From Pseudovibrio sp. JCM 19062 (lineage in GTDB: Bacteria; Pseudomonadota; Alphaproteobacteria; Rhizobiales; Stappiaceae): a DNA stretch of 64,000 nucleotides. The stretch lies in the NCBI GenBank assembly GCA_001310715.1, contig BAXV01000005.1, positions 62,001 through 126,000 of the forward strand, read 5' to 3'. Shown one piece after another: positions 41,881 to 51,078 of the stretch (position 1 is its first letter; the number at the start of each line of letters is the position of its first letter). The notes beneath the pieces are model-generated. The model searched no databases. It was not told the DNA's origin and saw only the letters and a list, made by a program, of their open reading frames with translations. The translations under genes were made by a program, and so were the position numbers.

Positions 41881-42954
41881 TCAGATGTTTTCCCTGCGAA
41901 TAGCTTCGCAGACAGCGGCGGTGACGTCTTCCGTGGTGGCAGTACCACCGACATCCGGGGTCAGTACGCCATCAGCACAGACCTTTTCGACCGCACGCAT
42001 CAACCTAGCGGCGGCGTCAGCTTCGCCCAGATGCTCCAACATCTGCGATGCTGTCCAGAAGGTCGCAACGGGGTTAGCGATCCCCTTGCCGGTAATATCA
42101 AAGGCAGAACCGTGGATTGGCTCGAACATAGAAGGGAAACGGCGTTCCGGGTCAATATTGGCAGTGGGTGCGACACCAAGGCTGCCAGCCAGCGCACCTG
42201 CTAGATCGGACAGGATATCGGCATGCAGATTGGTTGCCACGATGGTATCAAGACTTTGCGGATTCTTCACCATCCGTACGGTCATCGCATCAACCAGCAT
42301 CTTGTCCCAGGTTACATCAGGAAATTCTTTTGAGACTTCGGCAGCAATCTCGTCCCACATCACCATGCCGTGGCGTTGAGCGTTGGATTTGGTCACTACT
42401 GTTAGCAGCTTGCGTGGTCGCGACTGTGCCAGCTTGAAGGCGTAGCGCATAATGCGAGTGACACCAGCGCGCGTGAAAATAGCAACCTCTGTACCGACTT
42501 CCTCGGGCAAGCCCTTATGGGCGCGTCCGCCGCAACCAGAGTATTCGCCTTCCGAGTTTTCGCGTACGATCACCCAGTCCAGATCGCCTGGACCAACATC
42601 CGCTAAAGGCGATTGGATTCCAGGCAGGATTTTCGTAGGGCGTACATTAGCATACTGGTCAAACCCCTGACAGATCGGCAGCCTTAATCCCCATAGTGTC
42701 ACATGGTCGGGTACGTCGGGCGCACCTACTGCACCGAAGAAAATAGCATCGAAACTTTTCAGCTGTTCCGGCCCGTCCTCAGGCATCAAGGCACCGAGTT
42801 TCTTGTAGCGTTCTGAACTCCAGTCGAAATCGGTTACCTCGAAGGTAAAACCACCATCGCGGCGCGCGAGCGCCTCCAATGCCTGTAGGCCAGCAGCGAT
42901 GACTTCTGGGCCGATACCGTCGGCGGGAATGGCGGCAATCTTATAAGTCTTCAT
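41881..42954 (-). CDS. ttuC: tartrate dehydrogenase/decarboxylase (isopropylmalate dehydrogenase family)
   Basis: NAD-dependent beta-decarboxylating dehydrogenase acting on tartrate (also D-malate). The 357 residues are intact. It starts MKTYKIAAIPADGIGPEVIAAGLQAL at 42954. Motifs are FFGAVGAPDVPDHVTLWGLRLPICQGFDQYANVRP, VIVRENSEGEYSG and the metal/substrate Asp region MLVDAMTVRMVKNPQSLDTIVATNLHADILSDLA, then EPIHGSAFDITGKGIANP. The LWGLRLPICQGFDQYANVRP region distinguishes the TtuC/DmlA branch from LeuB. It is the first gene of a two-gene unit with ttuD, divergent from a LysR gene. Confidence 0.9.
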   Translation of the reverse strand: MKTYKIAAIPADGIGPEVIAAGLQALEALARRDGGFTFEVTDFDWSSERYKKLGALMPEDGPEQLKSFDAIFFGAVGAPDVPDHVTLWGLRLPICQGFDQYANVRPTKILPGIQSPLADVGPGDLDWVIVRENSEGEYSGCGGRAHKGLPEEVGTEVAIFTRAGVTRIMRYAFKLAQSRPRKLLTVVTKSNAQRHGMVMWDEIAAEVSKEFPDVTWDKMLVDAMTVRMVKNPQSLDTIVATNLHADILSDLAGALAGSLGVAPTANIDPERRFPSMFEPIHGSAFDITGKGIANPVATFWTASQMLEHLGEADAAARLMRAVEKVCADGVLTPDVGGTATTEDVTAAVCEAIRRENI

Positions 42955-43145
42955 AGCTCTGTTTCGATCCTCGTTCACGTCGATATAGCTGGATTGGTCG
43001 CCAGAACTGAGTATTGGGTAGCCTAAAATGCCACCCTCGCGAACCTGCGCAACCATTGTTTGTCAAACTGAAGGGTATTGGGATCACGCTCAATATCCCT
43101 ATCATTATATACTATTTCGTGATAATAGCGCTGCGGGAGAGATTG

Positions 43146-44059
43146 ATGAATATTACTCAGATTAAATGCTTTCTGGCGGCGGCAGAAGAACTCCACTTTG
43201 GACGTGCGGCACAAGTGATGAACATGCTCCCGGCATCGCTAAGTCGGCAGATCAGGCTTTTAGAAGACCGATTGGGGACAAAACTCTTCTTGCGTACAAC
43301 ACGCAGTGTGGCTCTGACCGAAGCCGGGAGGGCAATTCTTGGGGATGCACGATTGTTGATCGCGCAAGCCGATATACTTGAGGAGCGCATCCGTAGTGTT
43401 AGACGTGCTGAGACCTCTGTTTTGAAAGTCGGTGCTATTGATAGCGCCGCAGCTGGGTTGGTTCCACAGCTGTTGCGCCTCCTTCGGGCCACCCACCCTG
43501 ATATCGAAATTCAATTAATCGAGCAGAAAACTATTCAGCTTTTGCCGAAGATCATTGCAGGCAGTATAGACATCGCCTTTTGTCGTCCTCCTGATATCCT
43601 TGATCCAAGGATCCAGTTCCGAACATTACTCTTCGAGACTGCGATTGTTGCCTTGCCAAACGACCACCCGTTAGCGGCTAATGTCGAGCTGACCGTTGAG
43701 GAGTTGGCCGATGAACCGTTGATCGTGCCCGCCCGGCGGTCGCGGCCGCACTCTTATGACTTGACCACCAAGCTGTTTACCGACGCGGGACTGACGGCGC
43801 AAATTACGCAGGTAGCCGAGGAAAAGCACACTATTGTTAGTTTTGTCGCAGCAGGAGCTGGTCTGGCTATTATGCTAGATGGACCTCCGGCATTACAAAT
43901 CAGGGTGTCAGTTTCGTACCTTTGAAAGTTCCAGAGGGGTCTACGCGGTCGAACCTCATCCTTGGAGCGGCATGGGCTCGTGAGACGCGCGACGAGCAAC
44001 GGGATATCTTATTGGACGTACTCGAAGAAAACCTCCAAACATTCGAATCCAGCTTTTAA
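43146..44059 (+). CDS. LysR-type regulator of the tartrate unit, frameshifted at C terminus
   Basis: LysR protein starting MNITQIKCFLAAAEELHFGRAAQVMNMLPASLSRQIRLLEDRLG (helix-turn-helix), with GGGAGAG upstream. The ligand domain contains LKVGAIDSAAAGLVPQLLRLL and IDIAFCRPP. The frame shifts near 43878 (GLAIM), after which ITNQGVSFVPLKVPEG and the ending DVLEENLQTFESSF restore, with a stop at 44057-44059. About 304 residues. Divergence from ttuC, 190 bases away, suggests it controls ttuCD and possibly the permease downstream. Confidence 0.85.
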
Positions 44060-44234
44060 GTAGTACCTCGGCTCGGACTGCACGGGCCAGATTTATTATT
44101 TAATATATTTATATAATGCTAGGCGGATTGAAGACTAGGTATTTCTTGCCAAGATCGATCACCAGACGGTTCCAAAATCTGGGAGGGTCTGGGATGCTTG
44201 GGAGGAGCATTTCCTTGAAGATATTGTCATCTCT

Positions 44235-44399
44235 ATGACGCTTTCGGGCTCTAAGGCCACAGTCTTCTGTGTTCGCCACCGACAACCGGTACCGTTACGC
44301 GCAGCATTGCATGCAAGAGATGATCAGCCATCACTCCAGTGGCGCTTTAAGAACGAAGCGGTCCTGCTATCGCTTCCCATACCTGGGAGAAATCTTTGA
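44235..44399 (+). CDS. possible 54-codon ORF overlapping the permease start
   Basis: Unknown. The frame MTLSGSKATVFCVRHRQP ... LSLPIPGRNL reads without stops for 54 codons, and the same frame is open for about 80 more bases upstream. Its stop TGA overlaps the proposed TTG start of the anion permease (TTTGA). It looks coding by composition but matches no family I know. It could be the end of an older gene. Confidence 0.25.
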   Translation: MTLSGSKATVFCVRHRQPVPLRAALHARDDQPSLQWRFKNEAVLLSLPIPGRNL

Positions 44400-45660
44400 G
44401 CCCGACGACGATTACCCTACTACTTTTGCTGTTTGCTATTGTTATGTTCGTTTGGGAGCGAATTCCACTAGCCTAACAGCAATGATTGTTTGTATCAGCC
44501 TAATCCTGACAGGGGTCCTTGACCCCGCAGAGGGCTTTGCCGGTTTCGTGAACTCTAACGTTATCCTGTTTGTTGACATGTTCATCATCGGTGGTGCGCT
44601 GTTTCGAACTGGCATGGCGAGTGAGATAGGCGGATTGGTGACGAGGTTTGCCAAGACCGAACGACAGCTGGTCGTAGTGATTATGCTCCTCACCGGCTTT
44701 ATGTCAGGCTTGCTTTCAAACACAGGCACCGCAGCAGTGCTCATCCCCGTGATCATCGGGATTGCGGCACAGTCCGGATTTGCACGGTCCAGACTACTAA
44801 TGCCGATTGTCTTTGCCGCTGCTATGGGAGGGAACCTCAGCCTGATTGGTGCACCGGGCAACTTGATCGCTCAGGCGGAACTGCAAAGACAGGGATTGGG
44901 TTTCAGTTTTTTTTGAATATGGCCTTGTCGGCTTGCCAGTGCTGCTTGCAGGAACCTTGTTCATTGCGACCATTGGCTTTAGATTCCTGCCGGATCATAA
45001 GACTTTTGAAATTGAACCGGGATCCGTTGACAATACGCATTCAGATGTGCCCGCGTGGAAGAAGAAAGCCTCGCTTATTGTCCTTATTGTCACCATTCTC
45101 GGCATGGTGTTTGAAAAACAAATTGGGATTCCTCTGCATATCACTGGTGCAATCGCTGCGATTACGCTAGTTCTCTTGGGTGTCATCAGCGAAACCGACG
45201 CCTACAAATCAATCGATACCAAGACGCTCTTCCTGTTTGGCGGCATACTATCGCTTGCTACCGCAATGCAGAAACTGATGCTGGAAGCGTCATTGCTTCG
45301 GGTGTTCTTGGTCTCATAGGCCCGGAAACGCCAATCTTCTTCATCATGTTGATTATTTTCCTGCTGGCTGTCGTCATGACGAACTTTATGTCAAATACAG
45401 CGACAACCGCGTTGCTTGTTCCCATCGGCATCTCGATTTCGACGTCAATCGGGGCAGACCCAAGAGCGGTGTTAATGGCGATCGTAATTGGCGGTTCACT
45501 CGCTTACGCTACACCAATCGGCATGCCTGCGAACGTCATGGTCCTCGGTCCCGGCGGATATAGGTTCAAGGATTATGCAAAGGCAGGGCTTCCATTGATT
45601 TTGGTTTCCACGATCGTAAGCATGGTCTTACTTCCAATCCTGTTTCCGTTCTATCCATAA
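44396..45660 (+). CDS. DASS/SLC13-type anion permease, frameshifted
   Basis: Inner-membrane permease of the divalent anion/sodium symporter (SLC13, CitT-like) superfamily, probably for tartrate or another dicarboxylate given the neighbours. The best start is a TTG at 44396 after GGGAGAAA, giving MSPTTITLLLLLFAIVMFVWERIPLALTAM after one restored C near 44475. Signature segments are MSGLLSNTGTAAVLIPV and NLSLIGAPGNLIAQAEL, and in the second half NFMSNTATTALLVPIGISI and AYATPIGMPANVMVLGPGGYRFKDY: two SNT substrate/sodium motifs in inverted halves. Further shifts lie in the T-run at 44907-44914 and near 45292. About 421 residues. Confidence 0.82.
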
Positions 45661-46416
45661 CTCAGCTGCTCTAGCTGTCCAATCAAAGAGGGTGCGACCC
45701 GCTTGTCGCGCCCTCCATTGGAGACCTAAGCCCCCCAATAGCATCGGGCTCTTGTACTGCTCGCGTTTTTGAAACCTCTCGGCTGAAGGATATTCCCACA
45801 GATTGAGATCAGACCATGGTCTGCTGCACTTTCTTAGTACGACTGAAGGTTAATTCCCAATAACCCTTGTTAGGGCGGAACTTATTGTAGTCTTTGCACC
45901 AACACTCCAGCTTCTCACCAGCACCAACAAGGCCCATAGATGAAGGCCCTCACAGACAAATGTACCTCTGTTGTCGCATCATATGACCTGCAAATACTTG
46001 ATCCGCAGGCACGCCCGTTCAAGCGTTTACACCTCATTCTCCCCCTTGTAGCTAAGCCGTAGACTGTCTGTGACGTTCTAGTGTCAAAGGCTCAGGCAAC
46101 ACATTACCCACACCGACCAAGCTGCAGAGTAGAGTTAGGCGAATACCTCAAGGATTTGCAATTCTGCAATCAACCCAATCAAGAGATTGAGGATGATGGC
46201 TCTTGGCAAACATCAAAAAAATATCAATCTGCAATATAAACTAATTACGAGTAACGGGCGGAGAGTAAGGGATCCAGAACGGTGTAATTGTAATTATCAT
46301 TAAGTATCATAATAACCTTATAATTCAATGCATTACCAAATTGCATTGTCATTTCTTGCAACTACCTGTATCATCCAATTACTTTTATTATGATGGGTTT
46401 TATGATGGGTGAATGA
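45661..46416. other. intergenic region with IS remnant before the integrase
   Basis: About 750 bases. An imperfect hairpin (GAGGGTGCGAC/GTCGCGCCCTC, 45688-45715) follows the permease. A transposase fragment lies at 45809-45936. The rest, increasingly AT-rich towards 46416, holds no gene and no tRNA that could be the integrase target. Confidence 0.45.
45809..45936 (-). pseudogene. IS3-family transposase C-terminal fragment
   Basis: On the minus strand the frame reads LVGAGEKLECWCKDYNKFRPNKGYWELTF and ends shortly after. This resembles the C terminus of IS3 OrfB integrases (ARxKIExWRxDYNxxRPHxxLG). Only about 42 codons remain. It marks an earlier insertion at the edge of the integrase island. 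Confidence 0.45.
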
Positions 46417-47706
46417 ATGCCTAGAAAAGTTTCCGCCCTTTCTGCGATCGAAATTAAGCGCCTCACCCATCATGGAGGGCCATCCAACATGCTGCGCTTT
46501 GTTGGTGGTGTGACGGGTTTGGCCTTGCAAATCCTGCCTTCCGGTGGTCGCAGCTGGATCTTGCGCGTCAAGATCGGCGAAAAGAGAAGAGACATCGGTC
46601 TTGGCGGATACCCGGATGTCTCGCTTGCGGAGGCGCGTGATAAGGCGAGGGAGACCCGATCCCTTATTGATCAAGGCATCGACCCTATACAGCACCGCAA
46701 GCGTCAGCGCTCTGCATTAGTTGCCGAGCAAAAACGAGGCCTCACGTTTGCGGTGGCCGTTGAACGTTTTATGAAGCGAAAGGCCCCAGAGCTCTCGAAC
46801 GGCAAGCACAAGGAGCAATGGTTCAGCACTTTACGCAATTATGCAGTCCCAGAGCTCGGTGACATGCTTGTTGACGACATCACCACACAAGATGTTTTGC
46901 TTGTTCTCAAGCCTATCTGGGAAGAAAAAACCGAGACTGCTTCAAGCTGCGCAGCCGTATCGAGATGGTTCTGTCATGGGCACAGGCCAATGGTCATTGC
47001 ACCGGCAACAACCCTGCAAAATGGGTGGTAATCTAAAAGAACTGCTGCCATCTCCAGCAAAAATCAAGAAGGTAACGCACCGCCCTGCGGTTGCTGTAGC
47101 GGATGTACAAGCGTGGTTTGCCTCATTACGAAAGCGGAGAGAGCTGACAGCAAGAGCACTTGAACTCCTCACACTGTGTTGCTGCCGATCTATCGAGGTG
47201 CGTCTCTCTGTGTGGGAAGAGTTTGACTTCGATAGACGTATATGGACGGTTCCAGCCCAGCGCATGAAGACCAGAGTTGAGCACCGGATACCGCTCACCA
47301 ATTATGCGGTCTCTTTGCTTAAGGCAATGCCGCACCACGCGAATAGCCCCTATGTGTTTGCAGCGCCGCAAGGCCGCGCGCTGCATGACGATGATCTCTC
47401 CGGCCTTATGCGGGAAATGCACGCAGCGGAGCTCGACAAGGGCAATAAAGGCTGGCTCGACCCAAGGTCCGCCCTCCCCGCTGTTCCACACGGACTGAGG
47501 TCTACGTTTAGAGACTGGGCAGCAGAGAATAACTACCCGAGAGAAATATCCGAAATGGCCCTCGCCCACAAAGTCGGGAGCGATGTGGAGCGTGCTATCA
47601 ACGCTCGGATTTGCTCGACCGCCGACGCCAGCAACTCATTTCTTGGAATGAGTTTTTGCTTGCCGAACCCTGTTCAACTGTTGTGGAGTTTAGGAGGAGC
47701 ACATGA
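46417..47706 (+). CDS. P4-type tyrosine integrase, frameshifted
   Basis: Site-specific tyrosine recombinase of an integrative element. It starts MPRKVSALSAIEIKRLTHHGG. The N-terminal arm-binding domain has the P4 hallmark SGGRSWILRVKIGEKRRDIGLGGYPDVSLAEARDKAR and the core-binding domain is LTFAVAVERFM. Catalytic residues fit RSIEVRLSVWEEFDF (Arg), HGLRSTFRDWAAE (His-x-x-Arg) and ALAHKVGSDVERAY (His, then Tyr in ERAYQRSDLLDRRR). The usual Arg context is TRSGEVR, so RSIEVR is a slight variant. Shifts occur near 46935, 47030 and 47615. Stop TGA 47704-47706 overlaps the next ATG. About 430 residues. Confidence 0.88.
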
Positions 47707-48514
47707 CGGCAAACAATGAAGGCCCACCGCCCAAAGTACCGACCCCTTATGATCTCTGGCAGGAAACTGGTGATGGCTCAAGCTTGCTCCACCCTACCAG
47801 GATGAACAGCTTTGGAAGGTAGTAGAACGCCATTTTCCAGAAGTCACCAGAGAGACTCTCGTTCACAATCGGGTCACCGCTGAAGTTGCGGTGGAGATGG
47901 CTGATAATGCGATCCGCGACTGCTGCGCTCGGAGCGCTGTTTGGGACGGGCGGTCTTTTGGGGAGGATGGACAGCCTCTCATCTCTTACGGTCACAAGCA
48001 AAGTGGGTCTGCGCTGCTAAAACAAGCGATCCAAGCCATTGATGACCGCGATCTTGCGTTATGGCGTGAAGCAATAGCACTGATGCCATACAACACTAAG
48101 GTGCTCTTGAGGGATACTGCGGAGCGCCACGGGCAAGGTCTCCGCACACTCGGAGATAGTGCCATTATAACACATGGCCCTTCCCCGTTATGCGTCGAAG
48201 AGTACCCTCAACTCTGGAATACTCAGCGAAGCATCTTGAAAGCCACCCTTAAGCGATCTTCCAAAGGTGGGCGGCCTTCCTCTGACTACAGGGATGACGC
48301 ATTGAGAGAAGCCGTTTACCTCTGGTCTTTGCTGAGTGGAAAAACGCCGACTCAACCACACTACAAGACGGGTAGCTCTGAACGTTCTGGAAGCATGGTG
48401 GAATTCGTCTTGGACGTCATAGCTGTCTATGACGACTATGGCATGAAAGGTGCCATATCCAAGCACTCAGGCTCGTCTTGGACACGCATTGTGAACGCCC
48501 CAAAAACCAGCTAA
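47703..48514 (+). CDS. unknown protein translationally coupled to integrase
   Basis: Not recognised. Its ATG lies in the integrase stop (ACATGA) and GGAGGAG is just upstream. It begins MTANNEGPPPKVPTPYDLWQETGDGS. A shift near 47790 continues as YQDEQLWKVVERHFPEVTRETLVHNR. The protein, about 270 residues, is soluble and charged, with a basic patch SILKATLKRSSKGGRPSSDYRDDALREAVYLW that could contact DNA. Genes following P4 integrases with overlap often belong to the element's own core, so a role in excision control or cargo is possible but not shown. Confidence 0.6.
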
Positions 48515-48609
48515 CTAAACGCCCCAGAAACTAACCAGTGGTTATTGGGGCGGATTTTTCTAAAACACAAGTTCATGTTGGCTCCCACCTGAAACAAGTC
48601 GGAGGCAAT

Positions 48610-48786
48610 ATGAACGAACTCTACCTTTCGGACAAAGACCTGTCCGCACGCTGGGGCGTTGCTCGTCCCACCATTTGGCGCTGGCACCGGCAAAAGCCGA
48701 ACTTCCCCAAATGCGTCAAGCTAACAGCCGGCTGTTCTCGCTGGCGTCTTTCCGACATCGAAGCTTGGGAGGCCTCGCTCACATAG
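48610..48786 (+). CDS. AlpA-like DNA-binding regulator or excisionase
   Basis: A 58-residue winged-helix protein starting MNELYLSDKDLSARWGVARPTIWRWHRQKPNFPKCVKL. This is the typical AlpA/MerR-like layout: LSDKDLSARWGV, then the recognition helix TIWRWHR, then FPKxVKL and WRLSDIEAWE. GGAGG precedes the ATG. In P4-like elements such proteins activate integrase or act as excision factors. It lies about 95 bases after the unknown gene. Confidence 0.85.
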   Translation: MNELYLSDKDLSARWGVARPTIWRWHRQKPNFPKCVKLTAGCSRWRLSDIEAWEASLT

Positions 48787-49039
48787 AGCGGGTGAGACCT
48801 CTCACCAATTTCACTCAAACATTCAGGACAGTGGTCGGTTACGACGGCAGCGCTGTTCGCGTGCTTAGCACGTTTTGCTGTACTGTGGGGTACCGCGCAC
48901 AGCAACCCCGGCTCGAAAGCTCCGAGGGGTGCGGTCACGAGAGCACCAGCTCTCAATTAAAGTAGGGAGCAACTCTTGGCACTGGTTTTGACCAAGAGAC
49001 CCGAGGCGGCGTCCCGGCTCCGGCGGACACGACTTCCAA

Positions 49040-49089
49040 GGTATAGAGACAAGCTTCGGGCAAAAGCTCGGGGCTTGTCGCTCTATACC
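49040..49089. repeat. long imperfect hairpin
   Basis: GGTATAGAGACAAGC (49040-49054) pairs with GCTTGTCGCTCTATACC (49073-49089), leaving a two-base bulge and an 18-base loop. No T-run follows, so it is not an obvious terminator. It could be structured RNA or a replication or transfer site of the element. Confidence 0.55.
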
Positions 49090-49344
49090 CGGAAACAACA
49101 TCCCTCTCCATCGGGCAGCGAAGCGCAGGGTACTGAGAGCCAACAAAGAAAAAAAACGGGGCCACAAACTCAGAGTTAGAGAGTCAGTAGGCGGTTCTTT
49201 TTTTTAGGGGGATTAGAGTCTCTGAAGACACGAAGTTCGTTTCGTTTGCAAAGTCTATCAGCGAGCTCCCTGGCTTTCCACCCTCTCAGCGAACTCCCTG
49301 CCTCCCATCCTCTCATGAGTCAGCCTTAGAATGCACGGCCTTTC

Positions 49345-49590
49345 CCAGTCAGAGTGACAGAGCTTCAGGGCATTCAGAAGTAGATAGACAGTAGGCGCTC
49401 CTTCATTCTCTTATCCATATGGCTGGGAATAAGAGTTTCTGGCTGCACTGAGCTTGTTGTTTGCAGCACTGCCTGCCAACGGGCTTCGGGCCCCTCCTCC
49501 ACCGCAAGAGTCAGCCCTTGGCGGCATGAGGCTCCCATCCCATGTGAGAGAGCTTCAGCGCGCTTAGAGTCAGAGAGTCTGTAAGGACCC
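49345..49590. repeat. diverged direct repeat, about 190-base period
   Basis: The stretch GTGACAGAGCTTCAGGGCATTCAGAAGTAG... (about 49351-49395) recurs as GTGAGAGAGCTTCAGCGCGCTTAGAGTCAG... (about 49541-49585). A shorter related stretch (GAGTTAGAGAGTCAGTAGGCG) is at about 49168-49190. Similarity is partial, and the repeats may be old duplications. Confidence 0.4.
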
Positions 49591-49841
49591 GCAGTTTTGT
49601 CCCCTTTTCTTTTCCCAACAAATAAAAAAAAGAAGCTCTCCATTTTTTTTGAGTCTGCTTTTTGCGAGAAAACCTCCAAACCCACCGTTTGCAGGGCTTT
49701 TCTTTAGAACTCAACATTTGTTTTTGCTGCATAACAGTTGCTTAGTGGTTGGCTGATCATTGGCTATCACATACCTTCACGCCGACAATTCATTTCATCG
49801 GTTACAAATACCACCCTCGTCGGCGCACCCGGAATCCTTAC

Positions 49842-50707
49842 ATGTCTCAAAACTCAGATAACCTTGCCTCCTTCATCTGGTCTCTGGCAGACCTGCTGAG
49901 AGGTGATTTCAAGCAGAGTCAGTATGGCCGTGTCATTCTGCCGTTCACGCTTCTACGGCGCTTAGAATGCATTCTGGAGCCGACCAAGGCAGAGTTTCTG
50001 GCAAAGGCTGAGGGCACTTTGGCACAGGACATGCCGGAAGAAGCGCGGGAGAGAATTCTTCTGAGCAAAGCAAACAACTGCTTTTACAACACCTCCAGGA
50101 TGGATCTGTCCAAACTGGGTTAAGCTGGCATCAAGGACAATCTGGAAAGCTACATCCTGGAAGCTGATCTGCTGGAAGCCATCATCGCGCTGCCAACGGA
50201 TATGTTCTACAACATCGGCATTTCTACTTATGTGTGGGTACTCAGCAACAAGAAGACCGCTGAGCGGAAAGGCAAGGTACAGTTCATCAACGGGGCGAAC
50301 CTTTTTTTTCCAAGATACGCAAGTCCCTTGGCTCCAAGCGCAACCAGATGAGCGATAACGACATCCGCATCATCACCCGCTGCTTTGGCGCGTTTGAGGT
50401 GGTGGACTCTCGTGAGCTAGACAAGCCGGAAGAGCCTGCCAGTACGCGCGGGCGCAAGTCAGCCAATGGCAAGAAGGCAGAAGCAAAAACGTTCGCCTCC
50501 AAGATCTTTGACTCCCACGAGTTCGGATATCGCCGCCTAACCATAGAACGGCCTTTACGGGAGTCCTTCCAGTTTTCTGATGAACGCCTGAAGACTCTGC
50601 GCTTTGCGCCCAGGCCGTTGGGTGCTGTCATGCAATGGGTCTATGAGACCTATGGCAAGGACTGGTCAGATTGTTTGCCATCGACGCCTTATGGACAGAT
50701 CAGTTGA
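49842..50707 (+). pseudogene. hsdM: type I restriction-modification methylase (hsdM) remnant
   Basis: The N-terminal HsdM region is clear ([45 protein letters not shown]). It is interrupted by an in-frame TAA at 50121 ([13 protein letters not shown], probably from CAA). Reading then passes directly from NLESYI to [31 protein letters not shown], the region after the catalytic domain, so the SAM-binding and NPPF/Y methylase motifs are deleted. A further shift lies in the T-run at 50303-50309. The C-terminal part ends at 50707. No hsdS or hsdR is nearby. It cannot encode a working methylase. Confidence 0.85.
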
Positions 50708-50805
50708 ATAGATACCCAAAACACTACCAATGACGCCGTGTGAAGGCACAAGCACTAAGCACCCAAGACTACCCGATGAGCCTGCTTCAGGGACGCAGGA
50801 GAGGG

Positions 50806-50901
50806 TTGACCGGTGGAACAGGCGCCCATGCTTGTTTCTGGGCAGCTCCTTTACCTGCCCCTTACCCGATAGGGAGACACATCGCCTGTTCCACCGGTCA
50901 A
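50806..50901. repeat. 19-base perfect inverted repeat with structured loop
   Basis: TTGACCGGTGGAACAGGCG (50806-50824) and CGCCTGTTCCACCGGTCAA (50883-50901) are exact inverted copies. The 58-base loop contains further small stems (GGGCAG/CTGCCC; CCCGATAGGG). It is the first of a row of hairpins ending at 51033, downstream of the Rep/primase-like gene. Confidence 0.8.
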
Positions 50902-50925
50902 GGGAATGCAGGCCCCTGGTGCGCG

Positions 50926-51033
50926 CCTTCTCAGGCCGCGCCCGCAGCGCGAAGGCTGCCTGAGAAGGGGGGAATAAAAACGGAACGTTTTTAAGCTCTA
51001 GGGCATTCCCGCCCTCGACTGGTTGAGGGCGGG
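50926..51033. repeat. three consecutive hairpins
   Basis: CCTTCTCAGGC (50926-50936) pairs with GCCTGAGAAGG (50958-50968); AAAAACG (50976-50982) pairs with CGTTTTT (50986-50992); CCCGCCCTC (51008-51016) pairs with GAGGGCGGG (51025-51033). The middle one has a T-run and may terminate plus-strand transcription. The dense, mostly perfect stems suggest a functional structured site rather than chance. Confidence 0.7.
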
Positions 51034-51078
51034 ATCTAGGATTAAGGCTTGACGCAAGGCGATGAGGTCTTGCTTCGC

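Larger units (their letters stand above)
48787..49841. other. gene-free stretch with inverted and direct repeats
   Basis: About 1 kb within the integrated element and without a convincing gene. It holds a strong imperfect hairpin at 49040-49089, diverged direct repeats around 49170, 49345-49395 and 49537-49590, and several poly-A or poly-T runs (49150, 49198, 49624, 49643). The 3' end must hold the promoter of the hsdM remnant. Confidence 0.4.

Noticed and set aside
46200..46416. tRNA gene as integrase target
   Set aside because: P4-type integrases usually sit at a tRNA 3' end, but no cloverleaf or conserved T-arm could be found here.
49165..49590. CRISPR array
   Set aside because: The repeats are too long-spaced, too few and too diverged, and no cas genes are present.
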